57,758 bases of DNA from Peptoclostridium sp965368085 (lineage in GTDB: Bacteria; Bacillota; Clostridia; Peptostreptococcales; Peptostreptococcaceae). Shown piece after piece: positions 25,773 through 34,758 of the stretch; within the stretch, counting starts at the first letter, position 1, and the number at the start of each line of letters is the position of its first letter. Below the pieces are notes generated by a model. It did not search any database. It was not told where the DNA came from and worked only from the letters and a program-made list of their open reading frames with translations. The stretch covers positions 1 to 57,758 of the forward strand of contig CBDULP010000016.1 in the NCBI GenBank assembly GCA_965368085.1, read 5' to 3'. The position numbers were made by a program, and so were the translations under genes.

Positions 25773-25810
25773 AAAAAACATTTAAATGATTTTTTTGAAT
25801 TTAAATGTTT
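25773..25810 (-). terminator. Terminator after ywlE
   Basis: A perfect 12-bp AT-rich inverted repeat (25776-25787 with 25799-25810) is followed by TTTTTT on the minus strand. A TATAAT box for rpiB lies just beyond (25759-25764), with only a weak -35. Confidence 0.65.
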
Positions 25811-25835
25811 TTTTGCAAAAAAATTTGCATTCAAA

Positions 25836-26288
25836 CTAATTTTTAATAACTTCAAATAGTTTTTCAACAAGAAGCCTTATTTCTTCCGCCGTCTTTTTAT
25901 AAGTTTCTAAGCCGAGCCCAAAGGGATCATCCACATCCATGTCATCGCAGCCCAGGAACTCCTTAAGCGTATATATTTTTTTGCCCCTGTATTTCGGCAG
26001 CGTAAGTATGGCATCTTTATGCACCCTGCTCATTGTAATTATGAGATTCGCACTGCAAAGCAGCTTTTCATGCGCAACCATGCTTTTATGCAGCGATATG
26101 TCTATGCCGTACTCTTTCATTACCGCTATGGCATTTTCAGTTGCCGGAAGACCGTCTACGGTTGCTATTCCAGCCGAATGCACTTCTATACCCAAATCAT
26201 TTGGGGAATCCATGATAAATTTTTTTAAAAAGCCCTCTGCCATTGGGCTTCTGCATGTGTTTCCAGTACATATAAACAGTATATTCAT
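25836..26288 (-). CDS. ywlE: Low-molecular-weight phosphatase, probable protein-arginine phosphatase (YwlE-like)
   Basis: A 150-residue LMW-PTP fold enzyme. The catalytic loop is C7-T-G-N-T11-C-R13-S and the general-acid Asp is in DVDDPFGLG. In YwlE, Thr at position 11 in place of the Ile/Val of tyrosine phosphatases gives phospho-arginine specificity, and the numbering here is identical. YwlE reverses McsB arginine kinase marks on stress proteins. Flanked by sua5 and rpiB exactly as in Bacillus. Confidence 0.9.
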   Translation of the reverse strand: MNILFICTGNTCRSPMAEGFLKKFIMDSPNDLGIEVHSAGIATVDGLPATENAIAVMKEYGIDISLHKSMVAHEKLLCSANLIITMSRVHKDAILTLPKYRGKKIYTLKEFLGCDDMDVDDPFGLGLETYKKTAEEIRLLVEKLFEVIKN

Positions 26289-26406
26289 CCCTTATGCACC
26301 TCTTTTCAAATACTTCATAACTGCCCTTCCCTTTATTTTACCCTTATATTGTCGATGTGAATATAGATATTCTTAATTTTTTAATTTGTTTATTAACAAT
26401 TTATCC

Positions 26407-26448
26407 AAAATTTAAAATGCCGCTAAGCTTAGCGGCATTTTAAATTTT
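26407..26448 (-). terminator. 42-bp perfect palindrome acting as terminator between sua5 and ywlE
   Basis: The two 21-base halves (26407-26427 and 26428-26448) are exact reverse complements, with a GCCGCTAAG core and A/T-rich flanks giving T-runs on both strands. It lies 8 bases past the sua5 stop codon. A two-way terminator is the simplest reading. Confidence 0.8.
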
Positions 26449-26456
26449 GTACTCAT

Positions 26457-27503
26457 TTATGCATTTATTATTCTATATCCTGCGGATTTTAAAAGCCTGT
26501 TCATAATCGCCTTTCCTATTCCACTTTCTTCAAACGCCTGCGAATATACAATGTCAACTTTCTTTTTGTCCATTTCTATAAGGGCGTCAAACAGATTGTT
26601 TGCCGCCTCCTCCATGCTGCTTCCAAGGCTCAACACCTCGCCCCCGCTGTAATAAGACATGTCCTCTTCCATACATATGACTCCTGTTTTAAGTCCATTG
26701 TCCTTGTTTTTTACACAAAGCCCATTTATCTTTTCCGCCACGTCATCTTTTTTGCCGCTCACTATATACACCTGGGCGTCTGGCGAATAGTGCTTATACT
26801 TCATCCCCGGAGACATTGGCGCTATGTCTTCATCCGGCGTTTCAATGGCAGGATCAATATCAACCCTTCCGACAAGCTCTTCAAGCTGTTCTATAGTTAC
26901 TCCGCCCGGCCTGAGTATCACGGGCACATCACTTCTTATGTCTATCACTGTCGATTCAAGTCCCACATCACAAGCTCCGCCGAGTATTATTCCGTCTACC
27001 CTTCCATCCATGTCACTGACTATATGTTCTTGTCTTGTTGGAGACGGTTTTCCCGATATGTTTGCAGAAGGTGCTGCTATCGGAACTCCTGAAAGCCTTA
27101 TAAGCTCTTTTGCCACCGGATGCGAAGGCATTCTCACAGCCACCGTGTCAAGTCCTCCCGTAGTCGCATACGGCACACAATCCTTCTTTGAGAATACGAG
27201 GGTTATAGGCCCAGGCCAAAATTCGTCTATTATTCGTCTCGCCTTGTCGCTTATGCCGCCAGCTATCTCTTCAAGCCCCTCCATATCGCAAATGTGCACT
27301 ATGAGAGGATTGTCCGACGGCCTCCCCTTTGCCGCATATATGTTCATGGCCGCAGACTCGTCGAGCGCATTGGCTCCAAGACCGTACACCGTCTCAGTCG
27401 GAAATATTACAGTTTCACCGTCTTTTATCATGTCAGCATACATTTTCATTATCTCAGCGTCCATATCCTCGCTGTCTATTTTGTTTATAATTGTATTTTT
27501 CAT
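26457..27503 (-). CDS. sua5: L-threonylcarbamoyladenylate synthase (Sua5/YwlC type)
   Basis: Makes threonylcarbamoyl-AMP from threonine, bicarbonate and ATP for the t6A modification of tRNA. About 348 residues: a YrdC-like catalytic domain (FPTETVYGLGANALDE, KGRPSDNPLIVHI, APSANISGKPSPT) and a C-terminal Sua5 domain joined by the PGMKYKHYSP linker. The ATG at 27503 has GAGG 8 bases upstream; an ATG two codons earlier is too close to it. Confidence 0.95.
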   Translation of the reverse strand: MKNTIINKIDSEDMDAEIMKMYADMIKDGETVIFPTETVYGLGANALDESAAMNIYAAKGRPSDNPLIVHICDMEGLEEIAGGISDKARRIIDEFWPGPITLVFSKKDCVPYATTGGLDTVAVRMPSHPVAKELIRLSGVPIAAPSANISGKPSPTRQEHIVSDMDGRVDGIILGGACDVGLESTVIDIRSDVPVILRPGGVTIEQLEELVGRVDIDPAIETPDEDIAPMSPGMKYKHYSPDAQVYIVSGKKDDVAEKINGLCVKNKDNGLKTGVICMEEDMSYYSGGEVLSLGSSMEEAANNLFDALIEMDKKKVDIVYSQAFEESGIGKAIMNRLLKSAGYRIINA

Positions 27504-27531
27504 ACCCATCGCCTCTTTTTATAAATATATG

Positions 27532-27555
27532 AAAAAGAGCCCTGCAGGGCTCTTT
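27532..27555 (-). terminator. Terminator after prfA
   Basis: A perfect 11-bp stem (27534-27544 with 27545-27555, AAAGAGCCCTG half) is followed by TTTTTC on the minus strand, 5 bases past the prfA stop. It would limit read-through into sua5. Confidence 0.78.
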
Positions 27556-27559
27556 AAAA

Positions 27560-28627
27560 TTATTCAACCATTTTAAGCTTTTCGGCCTGGTCTGTAGTTA
27601 TAAGCGCATCCAGCATTTCATCAATGTCTCCGTTTATGAATGAATCAAGCTTATATAGAGTCAGATTTATTCTGTGATCACTTATTCTTCCCTGAGGATA
27701 GTTGTAAGTTCTTATCCTTTCAGATCTGTCTCCAGTTCCTACCTGGCTTTTTCTCTCCTGCGCAATTTCGCTATTTTGCTTTTCAAGTTCTTTTTCATAT
27801 ATCTTGGCCTTTAGTATTTTAAGGGCTTTTTCCTTGTTTTTAAGCTGAGACTTCTCATCCTGCATAGAAACAACTATGCCCGTAGGAATGTGCGTCATTC
27901 TAACGGCTGAATCCGTAGTATTGACACACTGTCCACCGTTTCCGGAAGCTCTGAACACGTCTATTTTAAGATCATTTTGGTTAACTTGTATTTCAACATC
28001 TTCAACTTCCGGAAGAACTGCCACTGTAGCAGTCGAAGTGTGTATTCTTCCATTTGATTCGGTATCAGGTATCCTTTGGACCCTGTGAACTCCAGATTCA
28101 TATTTGAGTCTTGAGTAGGCACCCTTACCCTTAACCATGAATATTACTTCTTTATATCCACCGACGCCTGTTGCATTCATAGACATTACCTCTGTCTTCC
28201 AACGTCTTTTTTCGGAGTACATAGTGTACATTCTAAAAAGGTTCGCAGCGAATATCGCGGCCTCGTCTCCACCAGCACCAGCTCTTATTTCAACTATTAC
28301 GTTCTTTTCATCGTTAGGATCCTTAGGTATCAGCAGAAGCTTAAGATCCGACTGTATCCCTTCCATGGACTCTTCAAGTTCCGACAGCTCCATCTTCGCA
28401 AGATCTCTAAGCTCTTCGTCCGAAGACTCTTCTATGATCTCCTTAGATTCCGCTATCCCTTCGTTTACCTTTTTGTATTCCCTGTACTTCATAACTATCG
28501 GCTCTATCTCCGCATGTTCTTTCATATATTTTTGCCATATGCTCTGATCATTTATTATGTTAGGGTCCGATATTTTAAATGTTAAATCTTCATATTTTTC
28601 TTCAATAAACTCCAGTTTATCAAACAT
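27560..28627 (-). CDS. prfA: Peptide chain release factor 1
   Basis: Reads UAA and UAG stop codons. 355 residues, with the GGQ motif in RASGNGGQCVNTTDSAVR and the stop-codon-reading region MNATGVGGYKEV / VHRVQRIPDTES (PxT-type). Its modifying enzyme gene prmC lies upstream, separated by 257 AT-rich bases that hold a TATAAT-like box but no gene I can support. Confidence 0.97.
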   Translation of the reverse strand: MFDKLEFIEEKYEDLTFKISDPNIINDQSIWQKYMKEHAEIEPIVMKYREYKKVNEGIAESKEIIEESSDEELRDLAKMELSELEESMEGIQSDLKLLLIPKDPNDEKNVIVEIRAGAGGDEAAIFAANLFRMYTMYSEKRRWKTEVMSMNATGVGGYKEVIFMVKGKGAYSRLKYESGVHRVQRIPDTESNGRIHTSTATVAVLPEVEDVEIQVNQNDLKIDVFRASGNGGQCVNTTDSAVRMTHIPTGIVVSMQDEKSQLKNKEKALKILKAKIYEKELEKQNSEIAQERKSQVGTGDRSERIRTYNYPQGRISDHRINLTLYKLDSFINGDIDEMLDALITTDQAEKLKMVE

Positions 28628-28884
28628 TTGATTCCACCTTCCTGTTATTTCCTGCGCAAACGCACAAACCTCTATATTATAAGTTTCATATTAATATTCT
28701 ATTCCATCAACAGCATGTCTCTTCACACAGATTGCATGCGCTACAAAAAAACAAACATCATTTTTATATCCATCCTCATTAATTTAAACACCTTTTTTAA
28801 TATATAGCATATGGAGTTAAATTTCAACACTCATATTCTTTTATACCTTGTTATAATTTTCCATTTTTCGACATTATTATTATA

Positions 28885-29736
28885 TCATATCTTTTTTCCT
28901 ATTACAACTCTATCTATGCCAGGAAGATCCTTGTACATCGATATGTTTTCAAACGAACTTGAATTTTCCATTATCAGCGCAACATCCGCAGCCTGGTCAT
29001 GCCCGACCTCAAATGCCATGTACCCTCCAGATACAAGGTGCTTCCTGCCCTGATTCACTATTTTTCTGTAAAAGTCAAGACCGTCCACGCCACCGTCGAG
29101 CGCTCCTTTTGGCTCGTAGTCCTTGACCTGAACGTGCAGTTCCTGTATATCGTCCCTTCTTATATAAGGCGGATTCGAAACTATTATTTCAAATTCAATG
29201 TCCTCTCCCTCGAATTTTTGAAAAAGATCCGACTCCAAAAACTCAATCCTGTCTTCGACTCCATTGCTTTCAGCATTTCTTTTTCCTATTTCAAGCGCCC
29301 TCTTAGATATGTCTACGCTCCAAACCCTCGAGCTCTCTACGTATTTTGCAAGTGATACGCTTATCGCCCCGGACCCACAACCTATGTCGAGTATTCTAGG
29401 CGACTCGAACTCCTTAGCAATCTCTAGTACCTTTTCCACGAGCACCTCAGTGTCGGGTCTTGGAATCAGAACCCCTTCACTCACATAAAAGTCAAGCCCC
29501 ATGAACTCCTGATGCCCGGTTATATATTGAAGCGGCCTTCCGCTTTTTCGCTCTTCAACCATGGCCTGTATTTTGTCTGCCAGCTCTTCTTCAAGCTCAT
29601 CATCCATGTGAATTATAACATAAAGCCTGTCCTTGCCAAGGGCCTTTGCCGCCATGAGCTCGCTATCCAGCATTGGAGTTGACGAAATCCCACTTATCTG
29701 GTCCATGGAATTTTTTATAATGTCCCTAATTTTCAA
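28885..29736 (-). CDS. prmC: Release factor glutamine methyltransferase
   Basis: Methylates the glutamine of the GGQ motif in release factors. 283 residues with an N-terminal helical domain, the SAM-binding LDIGCGSGAISVSLAK and the catalytic VSNPPYI. The TTG at 29736 gives the usual KIRDIIKNSMDQ start, with GCGGGTG upstream; it overlaps the end of the DUF1385 gene by 11 bases. Confidence 0.93.
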   Translation of the reverse strand: MKIRDIIKNSMDQISGISSTPMLDSELMAAKALGKDRLYVIIHMDDELEEELADKIQAMVEERKSGRPLQYITGHQEFMGLDFYVSEGVLIPRPDTEVLVEKVLEIAKEFESPRILDIGCGSGAISVSLAKYVESSRVWSVDISKRALEIGKRNAESNGVEDRIEFLESDLFQKFEGEDIEFEIIVSNPPYIRRDDIQELHVQVKDYEPKGALDGGVDGLDFYRKIVNQGRKHLVSGGYMAFEVGHDQAADVALIMENSSSFENISMYKDLPGIDRVVIGKKI

Positions 29737-30694
29737 GTATATCACCCGCCGTATCAGCAATTATATGTGCAGTCTCCACTGCCACCTCTTCAGTTTCAAC
29801 CACGGCTTTAAGTGCGCTTATAGCAACTTCGAGCTGTGAAAGGTCTGGCTCTCTTGTTGTAATCTTTTGCATCATGAGCCCAGGCCATATCAGGGGCTTT
29901 AAAAGCACTACGTCATGTTTTCCTGCAAGTCTTATTATCTCGTATGATATGCCTGAAACCACTGGAAGCAGTACAAGCCTGTATAGCACCCTTTCAAGAG
30001 GAGATGGCCATCCAAAGAGAGAAAAAAGAAGCATTGATATTATAAGCACTACAAACATGAAATTGGTGCCGCATCTTGGATGTATTGTAGTAAATTTCGC
30101 TGCATTTTCAGGAGTGAGCTCCTGACCGCTTTCATAGCAGTGTATGCTCTTGTGCTCTGCCCCGTGGTATTCATAAACACGTCTTATGTCCTCATTGAAT
30201 GATATTGCATATACATACCCAGTAAATATGCACACCCTTAAAAGGCCCTCGCTGAGATTTAAAAGTACAACATTGTCTGTAGCCTTTTTCAGCAGCCCTC
30301 CTATGAATGTAGGCAACATTATAAATAGAAGCACCGTTAGCAGTATTGATATAGCAACAGATATATATATCATAACGTCAGATGCCCTGTCTCCAAACAT
30401 ATTTTCAATGAACTTGTCTATTTTCCCAGGTTCGCTATCATCTTCGTCATCTTCAAAAAATTCAGCCGAAAAATTAAGGGCCTTTATCCCTTCTACCATC
30501 GAATCCAAAAGTACAAATACACCCCTTAAAAATGGCAGCTTGTCTATACCCTTCCTTTTTATCCAGTTCGAAATATTCCTTTTTTCCAGTTCAATTTCTC
30601 CATCAGATTTCCTTACTGCCACAGCCAGCTTGTCGGCGTTTTTCATCATTACCCCTTCTATTACCGCCTGACCGCCTACGCTACATTTTTTCAT
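29726..30694 (-). CDS. DUF1385 (YqhQ-family) membrane protein
   Basis: 322 residues matching the DUF1385 family: VGGQAVIEGVMMKNADKLAVAVRK at the N terminus, then three or four membrane helices, YHGAEHKSIHCYE and HPRCGTNFMFVVL. The histidine-rich AEH and HPRCGT motifs suggest metal binding. Its function is unknown to me, but it is commonly next to prmC/prfA and rpmE in Clostridia. The ATG at 30694 has AAGGAGC 7 bases upstream. Confidence 0.9.
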   Translation of the reverse strand: MKKCSVGGQAVIEGVMMKNADKLAVAVRKSDGEIELEKRNISNWIKRKGIDKLPFLRGVFVLLDSMVEGIKALNFSAEFFEDDEDDSEPGKIDKFIENMFGDRASDVMIYISVAISILLTVLLFIMLPTFIGGLLKKATDNVVLLNLSEGLLRVCIFTGYVYAISFNEDIRRVYEYHGAEHKSIHCYESGQELTPENAAKFTTIHPRCGTNFMFVVLIISMLLFSLFGWPSPLERVLYRLVLLPVVSGISYEIIRLAGKHDVVLLKPLIWPGLMMQKITTREPDLSQLEVAISALKAVVETEEVAVETAHIIADTAGDILEN

Positions 30695-30740
30695 CAACTC
30701 AGCTCCTTGGTATAATAGCTCTTATACTCAAATATTTGTC

Positions 30741-30762
30741 TTTGCTATACCATTATAGCAAA
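30741..30762 (-). promoter_or_regulatory. Promoter with overlapping palindrome upstream of DUF1385-prmC
   Basis: An extended -10 (TGC TATAAT, TATAAT at 30752-30757) lies within a perfect 9-bp inverted repeat TTTGCTATA-4-TATAGCAAA (30741-30749 with 30754-30762). The -35 is weak. A repressor operator over the -10 is a reasonable guess. Confidence 0.5.
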
Positions 30763-30844
30763 AATAAGAGATAAATCGTAAACCATTTTTAGCCATTTCA
30801 TAAAATAACGAGGCTGCAATGCCAAACTTTCTCAAAACACAAAC

Positions 30845-30872
30845 TAAGGGAACCTGAATTCAGGTTCCCTTA
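30845..30872 (-). terminator. Terminator after the 90-residue membrane protein gene
   Basis: A perfect 14-bp stem (30845-30858 with 30859-30872) contains the AGGGAACCTGAA half-site. On the minus strand it is followed by AGTTTGTGTTTT rather than a clean T-run. Confidence 0.7.
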
Positions 30873-30918
30873 AAAATTTCAAAATGCTATTGTTTAAAAA
30901 TCATACTTAAGCACAAAG

Positions 30919-31191
30919 CTATTTTATGACAGTATAATAGCCATGGGACATGTCTATTCCAAGCCCTATAAGGCCTCCTACTACTATAACTGCCAGGAGT
31001 ACTATCATCATCGCTCTGTCTTTTTCACCTTTTTTGATGTTTAGCATTATGGAATATGTGAAAAGTGCCATAATACTTCCAACAACCGTAACTACATATG
31101 CCAGGAAACCAAATCTTTCTATATACCATCTTATTAAATAATGGAATATTACGAATCTGGGTCCCAATGACTCCGATGTGTAAAAATTCAT
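30919..31191 (-). CDS. Small membrane protein of unknown function
   Basis: 90 residues with two membrane helices (FLAYVVTVVGSIMALFTYSIML and AMMIVLLAVIVVGGLIGLGI) joined by a short charged cytoplasmic loop KKGEKDRA. I do not recognise a family. AAAGGA lies 8 bases before the ATG. It follows brnQ after 47 bases without a terminator between them, so it may be cotranscribed with the transporter. Confidence 0.7.
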   Translation of the reverse strand: MNFYTSESLGPRFVIFHYLIRWYIERFGFLAYVVTVVGSIMALFTYSIMLNIKKGEKDRAMMIVLLAVIVVGGLIGLGIDMSHGYYTVIK

Positions 31192-31238
31192 CTGAAAGTC
31201 CTTTCAATTTACCGGCTACATGAGCCTTACGCGTCTGA

Positions 31239-32555
31239 CTACTGAACCGAACTGCTTTCTTGTGTGCCTTTTATCATAACAGTAGTTATAAATGCTCCAA
31301 CCGCCGCTGGAAGAAGCCATGCAAATCCAGCTCCCGCAAAAGGAAGCATGTTTATTGCCTTTCCTACGAATGCAGTATTTACTCCTATTGCTGAAAGTCC
31401 GTCAAATAGGCTGACAAAAAGTGCTCCGTACACAGCTCCCAGATATGCCCTCTTATTTTTGATGAAGTTGTCAAATATGCTCATTAGTATAAGTACTATG
31501 GCAACAGGGTACACTGTTACAAGAAGCGGTACTGCAAACTTGACTATCTGCTCGACTCCCACGTTTGCAAATATGGCACTGAATATTACAGTTCCTATTA
31601 CTATTGCTCTGTATGAAAGTTTTCCATTTGTAAGCTCTTCGAAATAATTTCCGACTGTAGCTGTAAGTCCTATAGATGTAGTAAGACATGCCACTGAAAC
31701 AGCAACACTTATACCCATCTTTCCTGCATTTCCAAGTATCTTTTCAGTCATTCCAACTATAAGCGATGTTCTTTCAACATCCGCAGGATAAACTCCACTT
31801 ACAGTAGATCCAAGGTATAAAAGTCCCCCGTATACAAATGCAAGCCCTACACCTGCTACAAGACCAGCCTTCATAGTAAGCTTTATTTGGTCCTCCTTGC
31901 TCTTATACCCCTTTTCAGCAAGAGAAAGCATTATTATTCCGCCGAATACTATTGATGCAAGTGCATCCATTGTCTGATATCCTTCAGTAAATCCTTTTGA
32001 AAACGGATTTCCTATTCCAGTGTCAACCGCAGTTCCCACTGGAGACATTACTCCCTTAGCTATTATAAGCCCCACTATAAGGAGAAGTATAGGAGTAAGT
32101 ATTTTTCCTATCTTGTCTATTATTCCCGATGGCTTTATTACAAAGAAAAGTGTTATTGCAAAATATATTATCGAAACTATTATCGAAAGCATTACTGGGT
32201 TAGCATTTGGAAGCATAGGTCTTACTCCCATTTCATAAACAGTAGCTCCTGTTCTTGGTATTGCAAGAAGAGGTCCTATTGCAAGTATTACAACAGTTCC
32301 AAGTATCTTGCTGAATGTCGGATTAACCTTGCTCGCAAGATGGTCAACAGTTCCTCCTGCCTTTGAAACCGCTAAAACTCCAAGCATAGGCATTCCTATA
32401 CCTGTAAGAAAAAATCCTATCATGCATGCAAGCCAGCTTTTTCCGGATGCAAGACCAAGTGCAGGTGGGAATATAAGGTTTCCAGCTCCAAAGAACATTG
32501 CAAAGAGAGCCAGACCCACTACCAAGCAATCTTTGTTTTGATTCATTTTCTTCAT
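31239..32555 (-). CDS. brnQ: Branched-chain amino acid transporter (BrnQ/LIVCS family)
   Basis: A cation-coupled importer of leucine, isoleucine and valine with about twelve membrane helices. 438 residues from the ATG at 32555, preceded by GGGAGGT; the longer open frame upstream adds only an unlikely basic extension. The family signature FAMFFGAGNLIFPPALGL begins near residue 17. Inserted between rpmE and DUF1385, which are usually closer together, this gene suggests reliance on branched-chain amino acids. Confidence 0.95.
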   Translation of the reverse strand: MKKMNQNKDCLVVGLALFAMFFGAGNLIFPPALGLASGKSWLACMIGFFLTGIGMPMLGVLAVSKAGGTVDHLASKVNPTFSKILGTVVILAIGPLLAIPRTGATVYEMGVRPMLPNANPVMLSIIVSIIYFAITLFFVIKPSGIIDKIGKILTPILLLIVGLIIAKGVMSPVGTAVDTGIGNPFSKGFTEGYQTMDALASIVFGGIIMLSLAEKGYKSKEDQIKLTMKAGLVAGVGLAFVYGGLLYLGSTVSGVYPADVERTSLIVGMTEKILGNAGKMGISVAVSVACLTTSIGLTATVGNYFEELTNGKLSYRAIVIGTVIFSAIFANVGVEQIVKFAVPLLVTVYPVAIVLILMSIFDNFIKNKRAYLGAVYGALFVSLFDGLSAIGVNTAFVGKAINMLPFAGAGFAWLLPAAVGAFITTVMIKGTQESSSVQ

Positions 32556-32974
32556 TTTTCTACCTCCCGATGTCTTATCTCGATTAGTTAATACTGATGA
32601 ATTATTCCTAAACGACGTCTTTATCACGTTTGACCTGTCTGTCCTTCGCCCCTTTATGTAAAAATAGTTAACTTTTTATTAAAAATCACTTCTTTCGGGG
32701 AATTTTTAGTATTTCAAAAATAACTAGACATTTCACTATTTTAGGATTTTTCAAACAAATCAAACTTCGTGATTCATTATAGCATAGATAAAAAACCGGG
32801 AAAACCTTTTTACTCTTTGTCCTAATAATTGAAAAATTCTAAGTTTTTCAAAATGATAGAAAATTAATTAAATGCTTTTTTTGTTATTCTTTTTGTTATT
32901 TTATTAACCTTTTTGTTTTTAATAATAAATACAAAAAGAGGACCCATTCAGGTCCCCTTTGCTTTTCGTTTTGG
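32556..32974 (-). promoter_or_regulatory. Long brnQ leader and rpmE-brnQ gap
   Basis: This 419-base stretch has no gene I can support. It holds the rpmE terminator (32934-32961) and an extended -10 promoter (TGC TATAAT, with TATAAT at 32776-32781 and a weak -35). It then carries about 214 AT-rich bases of brnQ leader. I found no T-box sequence, no riboswitch core and only a poor CodY-like match in the leader. Confidence 0.5.
32934..32961 (-). terminator. Terminator after rpmE
   Basis: A stem AAAGGGGACC/GGTCCTCTTT (32951-32961 with 32934-32944) runs into TTTTTG on the minus strand, 14 bases past the rpmE stop codon. Confidence 0.82.
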
Positions 32975-33175
32975 CTAGCCCATATTGAATTTCTTCTTGA
33001 ATCTTTCGACTCTTCCGCCTTTTTCAATAGCCTTGCTCTTTCCTGTGAAGAAAGGATGGCACTCCGAACAGATTTCCACTTTAAGTTCTTCCTTAGTAGA
33101 ACCCGCTTCGAAAGTATTTCCACAAGCACAGTGCACTTTAACTATCTCATAGTCAGGATGTATACCTTTTTTCAT
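32975..33175 (-). CDS. rpmE: Ribosomal protein L31, zinc-binding form
   Basis: 66 residues starting at the ATG 33175 with GAGGTGA upstream; the longer open frame to 33286 is not translated sense for this family. Four cysteines in HCACGNTF and EICSECHPFF form the zinc ribbon, which marks the zinc-dependent L31 rather than the zinc-free paralogue. Lies 132 bases after rho. Confidence 0.95.
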   Translation of the reverse strand: MKKGIHPDYEIVKVHCACGNTFEAGSTKEELKVEICSECHPFFTGKSKAIEKGGRVERFKKKFNMG

Positions 33176-33307
33176 CAGATTCACCTCTTTCCCAATATTC
33201 CTGTTCCATATATTATTCCCGTATAGGAAAATAAACATGTTCACATTCAACTTCTTTATTCTATCACAATCAAACAGTGCTGGCAAGTAAATTTTAATTC
33301 AAAAAAT

Positions 33308-34657
33308 TTAAACTATATTCTTGTTTACCTGGCCTACAAATTCTTTGTTGGTTTTAGTCTTTACTAGCAGGCTGACTATGTTTTCAGTCACTTCCTGAGG
33401 AGAAGAGTTGCCCATGGCCCTTCTTATTTTCCATACGGCTCCAAGCTCATCTTGAGAAAGAAGGAGTTCTTCTCTTCTGGTGCCCGATTTGTATATATCT
33501 ATGGCCGGGAATATCCTCTTTTCTGCAAGTCTTCTGTCTAGGTGTATCTCCATATTTCCAGTTCCCTTGAATTCTTCAAATATCACATCGTCCATTCTCG
33601 ATCCCGTTTCCACAAGGGCTGTTGCGAGTATAGTAAGAGACCCGCCCTCTCTTATATTCCTTGCAGCTCCGAAGAATCTTTTAGGGCCGTGGAGCGCTCC
33701 AGGATCAAGTCCTCCCGAAAGAGTCCTTCCTGACGGCGGCACTGTCAGGTTGTATGCCCTTGCAAGCCTTGTAATGCTATCGAGCAGTATTACTACGTCT
33801 CTTCCATGTTCCACAAGCCTTTTAGCCCTGTTTAAAACCATTTCCGCAACCTTTATGTGGTGCGATGGCAGTTCGTCAAATGTAGAGTATATTACTTCTC
33901 CTCTTATCGACTCCTGCATATCTGTAACCTCTTCGGGTCTTTCATCTATAAGCAGCACTATGAGTTCCGTTTCAGGGAAATTTTTAGAAAGACTGTTTGC
34001 CACATTCTTCAAAAGACTAGTCTTTCCCGCTTTAGGCGGCGCGACTATGAGACCCCTTTGTCCTTTCCCGAGCGGTGCTATAAGATCTATGAGCCTTGTT
34101 GACAACTGCGTTGACTCAAGTTCAAGCGTTATCCTCTCCTGAGGATATATTGGTGTAAGTTTGTCGAACGAAGGCCTTTTTACGGCATTTTCTGGATTTT
34201 CCTCGTTCACCTTCTTCACATAGAGAAGCGCCCTGAATTTTTCACCGCTCTTTGGCGGTCTTGTTATTCCCGTTATCCTATCTCCCGTCTTCATATTGAA
34301 TCTTCTTATTTGCGATGGCGATATATATACATCGTTATTTGTAGAAAGGTAATTCGATCCCCTTAAAAAACCATATCCATCCGGAAGTATTTCAAGCACT
34401 CCTTCCGCTATGTTCACTGTTTCCTCGTCCTTTATTTCATTTACAAGCTTATCCGGAAGCATTTTAACTTCTTTCACCTTTTCTGCTCCCTTTTTTTCAG
34501 CTTCCAACGACTTTTCTTTTTTAAGCTTTTCGCCTTCTTCAATTATCATATTTATAAGTTCTTCTTTTTTATATTTAGTTATAGACTTTATTCCAGTTGT
34601 TTTCGCAATTTCTCTTATATCGGAAAGTTTTTTCCCCATAAGTTCTTCTTTTTGCAA
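33308..34657 (-). CDS. rho: Transcription termination factor Rho
   Basis: A hexameric RNA helicase that ends transcription. 449 residues: the Rho N-terminal helical domain (LSDIREIAKTTGIKSITKYKK), a lysine-rich insert (about 50-75), the RNA-binding cold-shock domain (GVLEILPDGYGFLRG) and the ATPase with APPKAGKTSLLKN and LIDERPEEVTDM. The start is read from a TTG at 34657, with GGAGGTG 6 bases upstream. Preceded by a leader of about 250 bases with a small overlapping ORF. Confidence 0.96.
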   Translation of the reverse strand: MQKEELMGKKLSDIREIAKTTGIKSITKYKKEELINMIIEEGEKLKKEKSLEAEKKGAEKVKEVKMLPDKLVNEIKDEETVNIAEGVLEILPDGYGFLRGSNYLSTNNDVYISPSQIRRFNMKTGDRITGITRPPKSGEKFRALLYVKKVNEENPENAVKRPSFDKLTPIYPQERITLELESTQLSTRLIDLIAPLGKGQRGLIVAPPKAGKTSLLKNVANSLSKNFPETELIVLLIDERPEEVTDMQESIRGEVIYSTFDELPSHHIKVAEMVLNRAKRLVEHGRDVVILLDSITRLARAYNLTVPPSGRTLSGGLDPGALHGPKRFFGAARNIREGGSLTILATALVETGSRMDDVIFEEFKGTGNMEIHLDRRLAEKRIFPAIDIYKSGTRREELLLSQDELGAVWKIRRAMGNSSPQEVTENIVSLLVKTKTNKEFVGQVNKNIV

Positions 34658-34758
34658 ACAGCACACCTCCATGCATTTTTAAACAGTTCTGATTTTATAT
34701 AAAGCAGCGCTTCGCCATAATCTTGTTCATAGCAATTCTGCTTCAAGACTTTTTCCAT
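34615..34758 (-). CDS. Possible small upstream ORF overlapping the rho start
   Basis: An open frame of 47 codons starts at the ATG 34758 (in-frame ATGs also at 34773 and 34776). It reads through the rho ribosome site and start in another frame and ends at 34615. The product would include QDYGEALLYIKSELF and a WRCAVC knuckle, which looks more protein-like than chance. Its ribosome site is weak. It could be a regulatory leader peptide coupled to rho, a real small protein, or chance. Confidence 0.35.
   Translation of the reverse strand: MEKVLKQNCYEQDYGEALLYIKSELFKNAWRCAVCKKKNLWGKNFPI

Noticed and set aside
32556..32769. T-box, riboswitch or CodY site in the brnQ leader
   Set aside because: No T-box core sequence or terminator/antiterminator pair is visible, and the best CodY-like match is only about 10 of 15 bases.
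32896..33129. 77-codon minus-strand frame over rpmE
   Set aside because: Out-of-frame shadow of rpmE that also runs through the rpmE terminator.
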